Shown in pieces: positions 31,500-40,660 of a DNA stretch of 64,000 nucleotides. The notes beneath the pieces are model-generated. The model searched no databases, was not told the DNA's origin, and saw nothing but the letters and a program-made list of their open reading frames with translations. Within the stretch, counting starts at the first letter, position 1. Each line of letters opens with the position of its first letter. The position numbers and the translations under genes were made by a program. The DNA is from Clostridia bacterium (lineage in GTDB: Bacteria; Bacillota; Clostridia; Christensenellales; UBA1242): positions 1 to 64,000 of the forward strand of contig CAAGAO010000028.1 of assembly GCA_900767835.1 (NCBI GenBank), in the 5' to 3' direction.

Positions 31500-33377
31500 A
31501 TGTATAAAACAAAGACAAATAAAAAAATATATGTTTTTATAATTGCACTAGCAATGCTGTTTTCTTTCGTACTTTTCTTTGGTGTAAGTGGTCTTGTTGC
31601 GGAGGAGCGAAAAAGCAACATAGTTGTTACACCGCTTGCTCTTGAAGGCACAGGTACATATTCTTCTCCATATTTAGTAAAGAGTGGTGCAGACTTAAAC
31701 AATTTGTGCGCATATACTAACTCGGGCGGGAATACAAAAGGGTTATATTTTAAGTTGACAAGTGCAGATTTGACCGAAAGCGGAGCCTTAGAAGTTGCCT
31801 TAACTGAGCCAATAGGAACAACTCATAGTCCATTTATGGGTGTGTTTGACGGAAACGATATAACAATAACGGGGGCAACCTATGCAACCAATGCACAGGG
31901 GCAAGCGGGAATATTCGGGCAAATTAAAAATGCAACCATACAAAACTTAACGGTTAAATATTCAAGCACAGATACAACTGCAACATCAATGGGTGGAATA
32001 GTAGCGTCAGCATATTCATCAAACATATTAAACTGCACAAACAAGACAAATATATATAACACCGCAGGAGATGCAATGGTTGCGGGCATAGTAGGTTATG
32101 CTCATAACTTAAATATTGAAAATTGCACAAATGAGGCAACAATAAAATGTTTATCAACAGGTGAAGGCATATCATCTGCAGGTGGAATAGTTGGGTTTGG
32201 TTACAATACAAACATAAGTTATTGTAAGATTTCTCCAAATATCACACCAGAAATTAATGGTGGTGGCGGTGGTGGTTCATCGTCAGATATTAGTTATCGT
32301 GGTGGCATTGCTGGTTTACTTAGTGGTGGTTCAACAAAAGAAAGTTACAACACCGCAACAATAAGTTCCTCTGGTAAAAATGAAGCCTATGCAGGCGGAA
32401 TTATAGGCAAAGCAACAAACCACACAATAACAAATTGTTTTAATCGTGCGAATGTAAGTGCATTGGCTAATGGAACATCAGAAACCGAAACAGTATCAAA
32501 CGGGCAATCGACAAGTGGTATAAGTCTATCAACCTCTGGTTACACTGTTACGACTGATAAAACATTAGCCTATGCAGGTGGTATTGCCGGTTATTCAAAT
32601 AGTGATATAAAATATTGTTACAGTTTCGGGACGATTTCTGGTGGGGGAATTAAGAAAACAATAACAAATGAAAGTCGTTTTACTACAAATGAACTCGAAC
32701 AGACTGGAGGTAACTCTCACTATGATAGAAATATGACTAGTGTCCAAACCGTTACCGATTCAAATATTATCACAACATTGACATATGAAGATTCTTTATA
32801 TTATTCAGGAATAAATGGAAATACTAGTTTAACGGGAACAAATTGCTATAGCGATTATAATAATTTAAAGGATACTCTTACTTATAATATTCACTATAAA
32901 AAGTCATATGTAGCTAATTCAGTTGTCATGATTAATAGTAGTGTATCTAAAAGCACCACAAGTGGTGTTTTAGAAGATAAAGATATATTATCAAAAACAA
33001 ACGCATCATATTCAAGTATAAATTCATCTGTAAATAATCATATTTCTGCATGCTCAAATAGTTATGCAAATTTATCTGTTAGTGATAAAAATATATCACT
33101 AGCAGTAGGCACAACATATAATTACACAACTGGAGCACTTTTTTGGAAAAAGAATCATAGCGATGCTAAATCTGTTACACCATATAATATTGCATACTCT
33201 AGGAATCAAAATTATAGCATCGTAAATACTTCAGATATAAAATCGTCAAAAATAGACGGCTCGGACAAAACTTTACCTTCGGGCTTTTTAAGTAGTGTTT
33301 GGGCATATAGTTCATTAATCAACGATGGTTATCCACATTTAATAAAATATTACTGGCAAGATAGTGCAAAAAAATAA
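31500..33377 (+). CDS. GLUG-repeat secreted surface protein, paralogue 1
   Basis: 625 residues. A signal-anchor segment (residues 12-34) is followed by a beta-rich domain with LEGTGTYSSPYLVKS, then repeats of the GLUG type (GGIVASAYSSNILNCTN, AGIVGYAHNLNIENCTN, GGIAGLLSGGSTKESYN). The C terminus has VWAYSSLINDGYPHL. GLUG repeats occur in bacterial adhesins and IgA-peptidase-type proteins and are thought to form a beta-helix. Compared with paralogue 2 starting at 33390, the first ~300 codons and the last ~45 are nearly identical while residues ~330-580 differ completely. AAGGAGGG precedes the ATG. A glycine-rich stretch GGGGGGSSS is at residues 250-258. Confidence 0.75.
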   Translation: MYKTKTNKKIYVFIIALAMLFSFVLFFGVSGLVAEERKSNIVVTPLALEGTGTYSSPYLVKSGADLNNLCAYTNSGGNTKGLYFKLTSADLTESGALEVALTEPIGTTHSPFMGVFDGNDITITGATYATNAQGQAGIFGQIKNATIQNLTVKYSSTDTTATSMGGIVASAYSSNILNCTNKTNIYNTAGDAMVAGIVGYAHNLNIENCTNEATIKCLSTGEGISSAGGIVGFGYNTNISYCKISPNITPEINGGGGGGSSSDISYRGGIAGLLSGGSTKESYNTATISSSGKNEAYAGGIIGKATNHTITNCFNRANVSALANGTSETETVSNGQSTSGISLSTSGYTVTTDKTLAYAGGIAGYSNSDIKYCYSFGTISGGGIKKTITNESRFTTNELEQTGGNSHYDRNMTSVQTVTDSNIITTLTYEDSLYYSGINGNTSLTGTNCYSDYNNLKDTLTYNIHYKKSYVANSVVMINSSVSKSTTSGVLEDKDILSKTNASYSSINSSVNNHISACSNSYANLSVSDKNISLAVGTTYNYTTGALFWKKNHSDAKSVTPYNIAYSRNQNYSIVNTSDIKSSKIDGSDKTLPSGFLSSVWAYSSLINDGYPHLIKYYWQDSAKK

Positions 33378-35200
33378 AAGGAGAGTATTATGAAAGGAAA
33401 CTACATAGATACAAAATTAAATACAAGTATTGTGTTTGCAATTTTAGCAATGCTGTTTTCTTTCGTACTTTTCTTTGGTGTAAGTGGTCTTGTTGCGGAG
33501 GAGCGAAAAAGCAACATAGTTGTTACACCACTTAGTCTTGAAGGCACAGGTACATATTCTTCTCCATATTTAGTAAAGAGTAGTGCAGACTTAAACAATT
33601 TATGTGCATACACTAACTCGGGCGGGAATACAAAAGGTTTGTATTTTAAGTTGACAAGTGCAGATTTAACCGAAAGCGGAGCCTTAGAAGTTGCCTTAAC
33701 TGAGCCAATAGGAACAACTCATAGTCCATTTATGGGTGTATTTGATGGAAACGATATAACAATAACGGGGGCAACCTATGCAACCAATGCGCAAGGTCAA
33801 GCGGGAATATTTGGGCAAATTAAAAATGCAACCATACAAAACTTAACAGTTAAATATTCAAGCACAGATACAACTGCAACAACAATGGGTGGTATAGTTG
33901 CGTCAGCATACTCATCAAACATATTAAACTGCACAAACAAAACAAATATATATAACACCGCAGGAGATGCAATGGTTGCGGGCATAGTAGGATATGCTCA
34001 TAACTTAAATATTGAAAATTGTACAAATGAGGCAACAATAAAATGTTTATCAACAGGTGAAGGCATATCATCTGCAGGTGGCATAGTTGGGTTTGGCTAT
34101 AACACAAACATAAGTTATTGTAAGATTTCTCCAAATATCACACCAGAAATTAATGGTGGTGGCAGTGGTGGTTCATCATCAGAAATTAGTTATCGTGGTG
34201 GCATTGCAGGTTCACTTAGCGGTGGCTCAACAAAAGAAAGTTACAACATCGCAACAATAAGTGCCTCTGGCACAAAAGAATCCTATGCAGGCGGAATTGT
34301 AGGCAAAGCAACAAATCACACAATAACCAACTGCTTTAATCGTGGCAATGTAAGTGCTTCGGCTAAAGAAACAACATCATCATCTACCAAACTAACAGAT
34401 TATGCTAATTATGTAATCAAAAATACAAAAGGATATGCGGGTGGAATTTGTGGCTCAGGTGCAACCATAAATTGTTGTTATAATACTGGTAATGTTATTG
34501 GGGGTAAAATGGTTTACAGTATTACCATTTCTCAAACATTTTCCGAGGTGACATATACTACAGTAAGAAATCAAAGTATACCTAGTGGATATTATGATGA
34601 CCAATTAAGTGGAAAAATAAATATTGTTTCAAAATATTATTATAACAATATAATACCTATGAAAAGTACAACTAATTCATTTACTACAATTGCTAATAGT
34701 ATTCCTTCTGATGCGTATTTAAATATGTCTACCAATATGCATCAAAAGACAAGAAAGTCTGATTATTCTTGGACCGAAAGCGATGTGTCTGGCTCTTTTA
34801 GTTTAAATTTAACTAATTCTGGTTATTTTGAAAAAACATATGCCGGAAATAACAAAGGTGTGGAAACAATAAAAAATGTGGGTTACACTATTCGTGGTTA
34901 TGGTAAGTATTGGGCAAAATTTTCTTCAATGAAAATTAAAATTAATTATTCTAAAGATTTATTAGCAATTAATCATTGTTACAAATATAGTTCAGGGTAT
35001 AAAGATTATCAACCAGTGTATGAAGATAAAAATATTTCATTAGTATATTTATCGTTAAGCAGAGAGTCGTCTTTGCCTAATGTTAATACAGATGTGGTAA
35101 GTAAAAGGTTTAATGGTTCAGACAAAACATTACCTTCGGGCTTTTCAAGTACCGTTTGGGCATATAGTTCATTAATCAATGATGGTTATCCTCATCTTGT
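31554..35200 (+). repeat. Tandem duplication of surface-protein genes
   Basis: Blocks 31554-32460 and 33450-34356 are near-identical at constant 1896-base offset. The terminal blocks around 33250-33365 and 35115-35230 match again. Regions between them are not alike. Confidence 0.7.
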
Positions 35201-35234
35201 TAAAAATTACTGGCAAGACAGTGCAAAGGCGTAG
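33390..35234 (+). CDS. GLUG-repeat secreted surface protein, paralogue 2
   Basis: 614 residues, 12 bases after paralogue 1 with AAAGGAG. The first 16 residues differ (MKGNYIDTKLNTSIVF), then the sequence runs in parallel with paralogue 1 at a constant offset of 1896 bases over about 31554-32405, with scattered silent and few replacement changes. The middle (about residues 320-565) is unrelated to paralogue 1 and has repeated Tyr, Ser and Asn, and the end VWAYSSLINDGYPHLVKNYW matches again. The pattern suggests tandem duplication with later exchange of a variable central module. Function as adhesin is inferred only. Confidence 0.75.
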   Translation: MKGNYIDTKLNTSIVFAILAMLFSFVLFFGVSGLVAEERKSNIVVTPLSLEGTGTYSSPYLVKSSADLNNLCAYTNSGGNTKGLYFKLTSADLTESGALEVALTEPIGTTHSPFMGVFDGNDITITGATYATNAQGQAGIFGQIKNATIQNLTVKYSSTDTTATTMGGIVASAYSSNILNCTNKTNIYNTAGDAMVAGIVGYAHNLNIENCTNEATIKCLSTGEGISSAGGIVGFGYNTNISYCKISPNITPEINGGGSGGSSSEISYRGGIAGSLSGGSTKESYNIATISASGTKESYAGGIVGKATNHTITNCFNRGNVSASAKETTSSSTKLTDYANYVIKNTKGYAGGICGSGATINCCYNTGNVIGGKMVYSITISQTFSEVTYTTVRNQSIPSGYYDDQLSGKINIVSKYYYNNIIPMKSTTNSFTTIANSIPSDAYLNMSTNMHQKTRKSDYSWTESDVSGSFSLNLTNSGYFEKTYAGNNKGVETIKNVGYTIRGYGKYWAKFSSMKIKINYSKDLLAINHCYKYSSGYKDYQPVYEDKNISLVYLSLSRESSLPNVNTDVVSKRFNGSDKTLPSGFSSTVWAYSSLINDGYPHLVKNYWQDSAKA

Positions 35235-35329
35235 ATTAATTAAATTTTGTCAAAATTGTTTTAGTTTTATATTTATTATTTAAGGAAAGAACTTACTTAA
35301 TTTGTGTTATTCTTGTGCGAAAAAACAAA

Positions 35330-35359
35330 CAAAACTCTATCTTTTAAGATAGAGTTTTG
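35330..35359 (+). terminator. Hairpin terminator of the GLUG genes
   Basis: CAAAACTCTATCTT and AAGATAGAGTTTTG arms, 14 bp, perfect, two-base loop. T tract is short, so it may stop the convergent minus-strand transcript as well. Confidence 0.6.
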
Positions 35360-35440
35360 TCTTAGTTTGGAATAATTATATAATTTAGAATAAGAATTTT
35401 ATTTTAAAGTTACTATTTAATAATCAATAGTTTAAGTATT

Positions 35441-36085
35441 TTAATTATCAATACTTCCAGAAGTAAAGTGTATTTCGCGAGTGCAAATGTCCTTAACTTT
35501 TTCATAATTGTCACAAACAACTAAGGTTGTTACACCTTTTGAAACAAATAGGTCTTTAATTAAGTTAACAAAAGCACTTGCTTCATCAATATTTAAATTA
35601 TCAAAAATATCGTCAACTAATAAAACTTTTAAATTACGCATAGAGAGTCTTACAAAAGAAATTAAATATTTTTCGTAAAGGTCTAAATCTTGTATTTTTA
35701 TATCTTTATATTTTTCAATTTTAAAATCAATTAAAACTTGATTAATTTTTAATTCAATATCATTCTTATTTATTTTTCTTTCTTGCAAAACATATTTTAA
35801 ATTATCATAAACTGTTTTATTCTCAAAGAAAACTGGGGTTGCTGGAACATAGCCAAGTTCAATATCGGTGCTAAAATCTATATTTCGCACCTCACGACCA
35901 TTTATAAAAATTTCTCCCTTGTCATATTTTTCAAGCCCAGCAATTGCTCTTAAAAGGGTCGTTCTTCCACTATGTTTAAGTCCAGTTAAGGCAACGCATT
36001 CTCCTTCAAAAACTTTTAAATTAATATTATATAACGCATAATATTCGCGTATATATTTTAAATATAAATCTTTTACTTCTATCAT
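35441..36085 (-). CDS. Degenerate ABC transporter ATPase domain protein
   Basis: About 214 residues from the ATG at 36085. The overall layout follows ABC ATPases: Walker A region GLKHSGRTT (residues 35-43) has arginine in place of the essential lysine and histidine where a glycine is usual; the signature LSGGQ is replaced by LDLYEKYLISFVR; Walker B reads VLLVDDIFDNLN, with aspartate where the catalytic glutamate usually is. Family knowledge says these changes strongly reduce ATP hydrolysis. It stands alone, with no permease next to it and no clear ribosome binding site. It may be a regulatory or binding-only paralogue, or a gene on its way to decay. Confidence 0.6.
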   Translation of the reverse strand: MIEVKDLYLKYIREYYALYNINLKVFEGECVALTGLKHSGRTTLLRAIAGLEKYDKGEIFINGREVRNIDFSTDIELGYVPATPVFFENKTVYDNLKYVLQERKINKNDIELKINQVLIDFKIEKYKDIKIQDLDLYEKYLISFVRLSMRNLKVLLVDDIFDNLNIDEASAFVNLIKDLFVSKGVTTLVVCDNYEKVKDICTREIHFTSGSIDN

Positions 36086-36259
36086 ATAATAATATATTAT
36101 CAAAAAATGTGAATTTTAACAAATGATTTTAAATATTTAATATAAGTAATTGATTTTACAATTTATTATCGTAATAAATAATCACTAAAAGTATTTTGTT
36201 ATTAGAATAACTTTAACCATTGCTATAAAAAATCCATATATTAAATTGATGGGTGAAAT

Positions 36260-37516
36260 ATGGAATCTTTTTTAATCAATGGTCAAAAAAAATTAAGTGG
36301 GCAAATAAAAGTGTGTTCGGCTAAAAATGCATTGCTTCCAATTCTTGCAGGGTGTTTGCTATGTGAAGAAAAGGTAACCTTGCAAGATGTCACATATTTT
36401 GAAGATGTAAACAATATGATAAATATTTTAGTTTCTTTAGGTGCAAATGTCGAGAAATATGAGAATATATTACGAATAGATTGCTCTAGCCTAAACAAAT
36501 ATATAATACCGCTTGAACTTGCAAATAAATTAAGAGCGTCAGTTTTTTGTTTGGGACCAATCCTATCTCGTTTTAAAAAGGCAAGGCTGGCATATCCGGG
36601 CGGGTGTAGTATTGGACTTAGAAAAATCGATATACATTTAACTTGCTTGCAAGAACTTGGTGCAAAAATAATTGATAAACATGGATACATAACTGCATAT
36701 GCAGAAAATATGAAAGCGGGACAAGTACATATGTCGTTTCCAAGTGTCGGTGCAACCGAAAATTTAATAATGGCATCAATATTTTTAAAAGGTAAAACAA
36801 CGCTTTTAGGTGTAGCAAAAGAACCAGAAATTTGTGATTTGTGTAACTTTTTAAATAAAATGGGAGCAAACATTAAAGGTGCTGGTACAGATAATATAGA
36901 AATTGTGGGGGTAGAGAAACTAAAAGGTGGGGAGTATAAACCAATACCGGATAGAATAATAACAGGTACATATTTGATGTTGCCATTAATTGCTGGTGGT
37001 GAAATAGAATTATCAAATGTTAATCCTAAACATATTACGTCGCTCATTTATTTACTAAAAAATAACAGTTGCAAACTACATATCAAAAGTGATAAAATAA
37101 TCATAGCAAAAAAAGGACGTTTAAAAAACTTTAAAAAAGTTGAAACAATGCCATATCCTCATTTTGCAACAGACCTACAACAACCATTAACAACGCTAGC
37201 GTGTTTATGTAAAGGTACAACCATTATAACAGAAAATATGTTTGAAAGTCGTTTTAAACATGTTCCAGAACTTATTAAAATGGGTGCAAAAATTAATATT
37301 TGTGAGTCTAGTTTGGTTGTAGATGGCGTGAATGAACTTTTTGGTGCAGAAGTAGAAGCCTTTGACCTTCGCGGTGGTGTTGCTTTGGTGCTAGCGGGAC
37401 TCGGTGCAAATGGTTACACTACCATAAATAACATAAGTGTAATAGATAGAGGCTATTATAAACTAGAAGAAAATTTAAATAGTCTTGGAGCGGATATTAA
37501 GCGTATAACTAACTAA
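36260..37516 (+). CDS. murA: UDP-N-acetylglucosamine 1-carboxyvinyltransferase
   Basis: 418 residues. First committed step of peptidoglycan synthesis: PEP plus UDP-GlcNAc. The KNALLPI segment (Lys22-Asn23 in E. coli numbering) is present, the catalytic cysteine is in PGGCSIGLRKIDIHL (so fosfomycin-sensitive by residue), and VGATENLIMAS and FESRFKHVPEL match the two-domain inside-out barrel. GGGTG precedes the ATG. ftsQ follows after 33 bases, so the two probably form an operon. Many Bacillota have two MurA copies; which one this is cannot be said. Confidence 0.95.
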   Translation: MESFLINGQKKLSGQIKVCSAKNALLPILAGCLLCEEKVTLQDVTYFEDVNNMINILVSLGANVEKYENILRIDCSSLNKYIIPLELANKLRASVFCLGPILSRFKKARLAYPGGCSIGLRKIDIHLTCLQELGAKIIDKHGYITAYAENMKAGQVHMSFPSVGATENLIMASIFLKGKTTLLGVAKEPEICDLCNFLNKMGANIKGAGTDNIEIVGVEKLKGGEYKPIPDRIITGTYLMLPLIAGGEIELSNVNPKHITSLIYLLKNNSCKLHIKSDKIIIAKKGRLKNFKKVETMPYPHFATDLQQPLTTLACLCKGTTIITENMFESRFKHVPELIKMGAKINICESSLVVDGVNELFGAEVEAFDLRGGVALVLAGLGANGYTTINNISVIDRGYYKLEENLNSLGADIKRITN

Positions 37517-37549
37517 TATATATTTATTTAAGAAAAAATAAGAGGAAAT

Positions 37550-38365
37550 ATGAAATACAAAAGATTAATAATAATTTTAAGCAGTGTGTTTTTTGTTGTT
37601 GTGCTTTGCACAATACTTTCTTTTACGTTGTTTAGAGTGCATAATGTTAGTTTGGATTTTCAAAACGAAACAACTCTTTTTGCAGATGAGGAAAAACAAA
37701 ACGAAATTATTACATCTGCCGATATTAATACAAAAATTCCTATCTATGCCATAAATAAGGCAAGCATAATAGAAAAATTAGAGAAAAGAAATCCTAACTT
37801 AAAAGTAATAAATATAGAAACAGTATTCCCTAATAAATTAATTGTTCATTGTGCAGAAAGAGAAAAAACTTTTTGTGTTAAATCTAGAGATGATGTTTAT
37901 TATATTTGTGATGATAGTTTAAAAATATTAAGTATCGTTGCTGAACCTACAAGCACTATGCAAGGGAATACAATCAATATGTCAGGTGTTAGTGTTACTA
38001 ATACTGGTGCTGTGGTTGGTGATTTTTTGGAACTTTTAGATGGTGATGGCGTTATTAAAAATATTTCAACTGCTTTTGCATACAACAATAAAAGCATAGC
38101 GGATATTAAATGTATGTTTAAAAGTATAGATTTAAAATATGAAACTAACTACTATTTGTGCAAAGCTACTCCAACCCTCAGTTTAACCACTTTTGATGGC
38201 TTTAATATAGTTATAAGAAATGCAGATTTGCACTTAAAAACAAAAATCAACATAATGCTAAATGTAGTTCCTCAAAAGCCTCAATATTATAAGTCGCATC
38301 GGCTTGTAATAGATATAAACCCAAACGACACTAAAGAAGTATATTGCATTATGGAGGCACTATAG
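37550..38365 (+). CDS. ftsQ: FtsQ/DivIB-type cell division protein
   Basis: 271 residues, one N-terminal membrane segment (IIILSSVFFVVVLCTILSFTLF), then a POTRA-like domain (RVHNVSLDF, TKIPIYAINKASIIEKLEKRNP with KVINIETVFPNKLIVHCAERE) and a beta domain. The IETVFPNKLIVHCAERE string is the characteristic POTRA end of FtsQ/DivIB. It bridges the divisome outside the membrane. The position after murA is the same as in several Bacillota dcw clusters. AGAGGA precedes the ATG. Palindromic element A copy 3 follows. Confidence 0.8.
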   Translation: MKYKRLIIILSSVFFVVVLCTILSFTLFRVHNVSLDFQNETTLFADEEKQNEIITSADINTKIPIYAINKASIIEKLEKRNPNLKVINIETVFPNKLIVHCAEREKTFCVKSRDDVYYICDDSLKILSIVAEPTSTMQGNTINMSGVSVTNTGAVVGDFLELLDGDGVIKNISTAFAYNNKSIADIKCMFKSIDLKYETNYYLCKATPTLSLTTFDGFNIVIRNADLHLKTKINIMLNVVPQKPQYYKSHRLVIDINPNDTKEVYCIMEAL

Positions 38366-38371
38366 TCCTGC

Positions 38372-38455
38372 CGAGGAAGTAAAATTTTATTTTATAAAAT
38401 TTTGAAATAGCTATAGCAATTTCGTTTGCTTTAAAGCAAATACTTACTAGGCAAG
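38372..38455. repeat. Palindromic intergenic element A, copy 3
   Basis: Outer imperfect inverted repeat CCTGCCGAGGAAGTA with TACTTACTAGGCAAG (12 of 15), then AAAATTTTA/TAAAATTTT, the near-palindrome GAAATAGCTATAGCAATTTC (38404-38423) and TTTGCTT/AAGCAAA. Directly after the ftsQ stop. Confidence 0.7.
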
Positions 38456-38548
38456 TTTTTTAAGCAATTAAAGATAAGTTAATTAAAATATGACAATAGA
38501 AAAAATATATACTAAAAGATTATTAATAAAATACAAATGGAGTAAAAA

Positions 38549-39163
38549 ATGCATATCATAGGTTTTGAACCAATTTACAATCAAAATTCAAAAGTGTTAA
38601 TTGTGGGCACACATCCTTCTCCTGATGGTTACAAAAAGGGAATGTTTTATTCTAGTAAGTTTAATTCATTTTGGAAAATACTAGATTGTGTTCTAAACAC
38701 AAATTTTTGTGATAGTGTAAATAAACTTATTGCAGGTGGAGATAATGCTAAAATTATTGATGAAATAAAATTAAAATTATATGCAAACAAAATAGCAATA
38801 TGTGATGCCATTAAAGAATGTGATGGCGGTGGCACAGATTCTTTAATTTTGAATGAGGTGTTAAGAAGTGAAGATGAAATAAAAAAAATAATAGTTAATA
38901 GTAAAATTGAAACCATATTGTGTACAAGTAATGAAGCAATGAAATACTTTAAAAAAATATTTAGCAATAATGGCAAAGCCGACAAGAAACAAACAATTAA
39001 AACTTTACAGTCTTATGTTGGAAATGTAAAACTACAAGAGCCAATAATAGAAAAACTTATTTCTCCATCTCCAATGATAAAAAGATGTGGGATTTCTGAC
39101 GAACAAAGATTTTTACAGTGGAAGAATTTGTTTGCAAAAGCAATGCAAAAAAACAATAGGTAA
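38549..39163 (+). CDS. Uracil-DNA glycosylase superfamily protein (DNA-deoxyinosine glycosylase-like)
   Basis: 204 residues. The N-terminal VLIVGTHPSPDGYKKGMFYSS is motif 1 of the family-6-like uracil/hypoxanthine glycosylases (GTxPS, then YY/FYxxxxNxFW; here FYSSKFNSFWKIL). The motif 2 region LISPSPMIKRCG near the C terminus corresponds to LPSTSP/LxSPSP. These enzymes excise deaminated bases (uracil or hypoxanthine) from DNA. GGAG precedes the ATG. The closest described members are annotated DNA-deoxyinosine glycosylase. The exact substrate needs a test. Confidence 0.7.
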   Translation: MHIIGFEPIYNQNSKVLIVGTHPSPDGYKKGMFYSSKFNSFWKILDCVLNTNFCDSVNKLIAGGDNAKIIDEIKLKLYANKIAICDAIKECDGGGTDSLILNEVLRSEDEIKKIIVNSKIETILCTSNEAMKYFKKIFSNNGKADKKQTIKTLQSYVGNVKLQEPIIEKLISPSPMIKRCGISDEQRFLQWKNLFAKAMQKNNR

Positions 39164-39347
39164 TAACATACAAGTATATAAAATCATAATACAATTTTTA
39201 TTAATAATGTTTTTTAAACTGCATTTATTTATAATTTAATCACAAAAAGAACTTTAAAAAATTTTTAAAAAAATTTTTAAAATCTTAAAAAAATTGTTGA
39301 CATACATTTAATAATATGATAATATAACTGAGTCGTAAAAAGCAAGT

Positions 39348-39424
39348 GGGAGTTTAGCTCAGTTGGTTAGAGCATCTGCCTTACAAGCAGAGGGTCATAG
39401 GTTCGAGTCCTTTAACTCCCACCA
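39348..39424 (+). tRNA. tRNA-Val (anticodon TAC)
   Basis: 77 bases with encoded CCA. Acceptor GGGAGTT pairs with AACTCCC, D arm GCTC...GAGC, anticodon stem TCTGC/GCAGA with loop CTTACAA (TAC, Val), T arm with GGTTCGAGTCC. It has its own terminator downstream. Confidence 0.95.
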
Positions 39425-39429
39425 CCTAG

Positions 39430-39473
39430 TAGCCATTAGATATTGAAAACACAATATCTAGTGGTTATTTTTT
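39430..39473 (+). terminator. Terminator after tRNA-Val
   Basis: TAGCCATTAGATATTG pairs with CAATATCTAGTGGTTA (16 bp, two wobbles), loop six bases, then T run. From here to 39695 there is no gene; a GTGGTGTCAAAAGTTGTGTCA string after the terminator is the only distinctive sequence. Confidence 0.8.
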
Positions 39474-39695
39474 TATAAAAAATTTTTTTATAAAAAAGTG
39501 GTGTCAAAAGTTGTGTCATATTAAATTAGTGCTAATACAAACTAAAATATGTAATAAATGATTTATTAGCATTAATAATTGAAAAATATAAAATTATTCT
39601 ATATTCTAATTTTAAGATTTTGCTAAACAAATACATAGTTAAATAATAAATGTAAATAAAATTATGCGGTATAGGAAAATATTTTGTCTTTTTTA

Positions 39696-39724
39696 TTGAC
39701 TTTTGTGTATTTGGGATATATAAT
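39696..39724 (+). promoter_or_regulatory. Promoter of the double-HTH gene
   Basis: TTGACT at 39696-39701, 17 bases, TATAAT at 39719-39724. A 5' leader of about 40 bases and AGGAAGG precede the ATG at 39772. Confidence 0.7.
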
Positions 39725-39771
39725 AAAATAGAATTTTGAATTTGATATAATTTAGGAAGGTAAAATACTTT

Positions 39772-40200
39772 ATGACAAACTTTAATGATACACTATTAAA
39801 AGAAATTGAGAAAAGAGGAATGAGCATAAGATCATTTGCGGATTATGTTGGAATTAAGGATACAACTTTTAGAGATTTATTGCGTAGCGAAAATATAATG
39901 CTTAGAAATGCTTTAAAAATTGTAGATAAACTTGGAACTTCATTAGATTACTTTGAAAAGAAAACAAAAACATATGAATGTAATTTTAAAAAGAATTATA
40001 CAGTAAATTTATATAAATCATTAAAAGAATATTTAGCACTTAACAAAGTAAGTTATACAAGATTATGTAGTGAAGCCAAAATATCAAAAGCAAATTTATC
40101 TCGTTGGCAACAAGGTGGCGAACCAAAATATCAAACCATAGTAAATCTTGCAAATTACTTTAATGTTTCAATAGATAAATTTATTGGTAGAGTGGATTAA
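39772..40200 (+). CDS. Protein with two XRE-type helix-turn-helix domains
   Basis: 142 residues. Residues about 8-58 (LLKEIEKRGMSIRSFADYVG, then IVDKLGTSLDYF) and 78-138 (LYKSLKEYLALNKVSYTRLC, then IVNLANYFNVSIDKFIG) each fit a Cro/C1-type domain; the second is more canonical (SKANLSRWQQG as recognition helix). Two tandem domains in one small protein allow it to bind two half-sites or act as a monomer. It has its own promoter and a strong terminator. It lies near a tRNA, a usual site of mobile elements, but no integrase is present. Confidence 0.75.
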   Translation: MTNFNDTLLKEIEKRGMSIRSFADYVGIKDTTFRDLLRSENIMLRNALKIVDKLGTSLDYFEKKTKTYECNFKKNYTVNLYKSLKEYLALNKVSYTRLCSEAKISKANLSRWQQGGEPKYQTIVNLANYFNVSIDKFIGRVD

Positions 40201-40212
40201 ATATTTTTAAAC

Positions 40213-40251
40213 AAACACCATTAGGAAATGAAACCTAATGGTGTTTTTTTT
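40213..40251 (+). terminator. Strong hairpin terminator
   Basis: AAACACCATTAGG and CCTAATGGTGTTT arms, then eight T. Confidence 0.85.
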
Positions 40252-40252
40252 T

Positions 40253-40372
40253 ATGAAAGCAAGAATAATACGAATAAAATGAGTATTTTCTTATGAAAGT
40301 AAGAATAATACGAATGAAATGAGTATTTTCGTATGAATGCAGGAGCAATACATACGAAGTAAAATATTTCTT
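40253..40372. repeat. Three 40-base tandem repeats
   Basis: Units begin with ATGAA at 40253, 40293 and 40333. The first two differ at three or four bases (each contains AAGAATAATACGAAT and ATGAGTATTTTC); the third is diverged. From 40373 to 40660 I see only AT-rich sequence plus the presumed promoter of the deacetylase gene. Confidence 0.75.
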
Positions 40373-40660
40373 GCGAATTTAAAAAGGCTTAAAAGGTAAA
40401 ATTAATTACATTGTGTTTATAATAGTTAAAAGAATATATTAATTTACTTTATATTTTTTTATCTTGAATTTATATGACAAATAATAAAAAGATTTGATTA
40501 AGATAATTATGTTTGTTTGATTTTTTAGTTCTAATAGTTAAAAAAGATTCATATCATACATTGATTATTTCGACAAAATAATCACTTTAAAGTTTGTTTT
40601 TGTCACATAATCGCATTCACATTATTTATATTTTAAATTAATATTAAAAGCGAGGTTTAA

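Noticed and set aside
31880..32238. Minus-strand frames inside the GLUG genes
   Set aside because: They recur in both paralogues only because the coding strand is duplicated; no binding sites or sensible composition.
36283..37047. Long minus-strand frame of 254 codons opposite murA
   Set aside because: Antisense shadow of a well-supported murA gene; protein composition is Ser/Phe-rich without motifs.
39474..39695. Integration site of a mobile element at tRNA-Val
   Set aside because: No repeat of the tRNA 3' end and no integrase or relaxase gene downstream in the window; only suggestive strings.
40253..40372. CRISPR array
   Set aside because: The 40-base units are adjacent with no unique spacers, and no cas gene is present.
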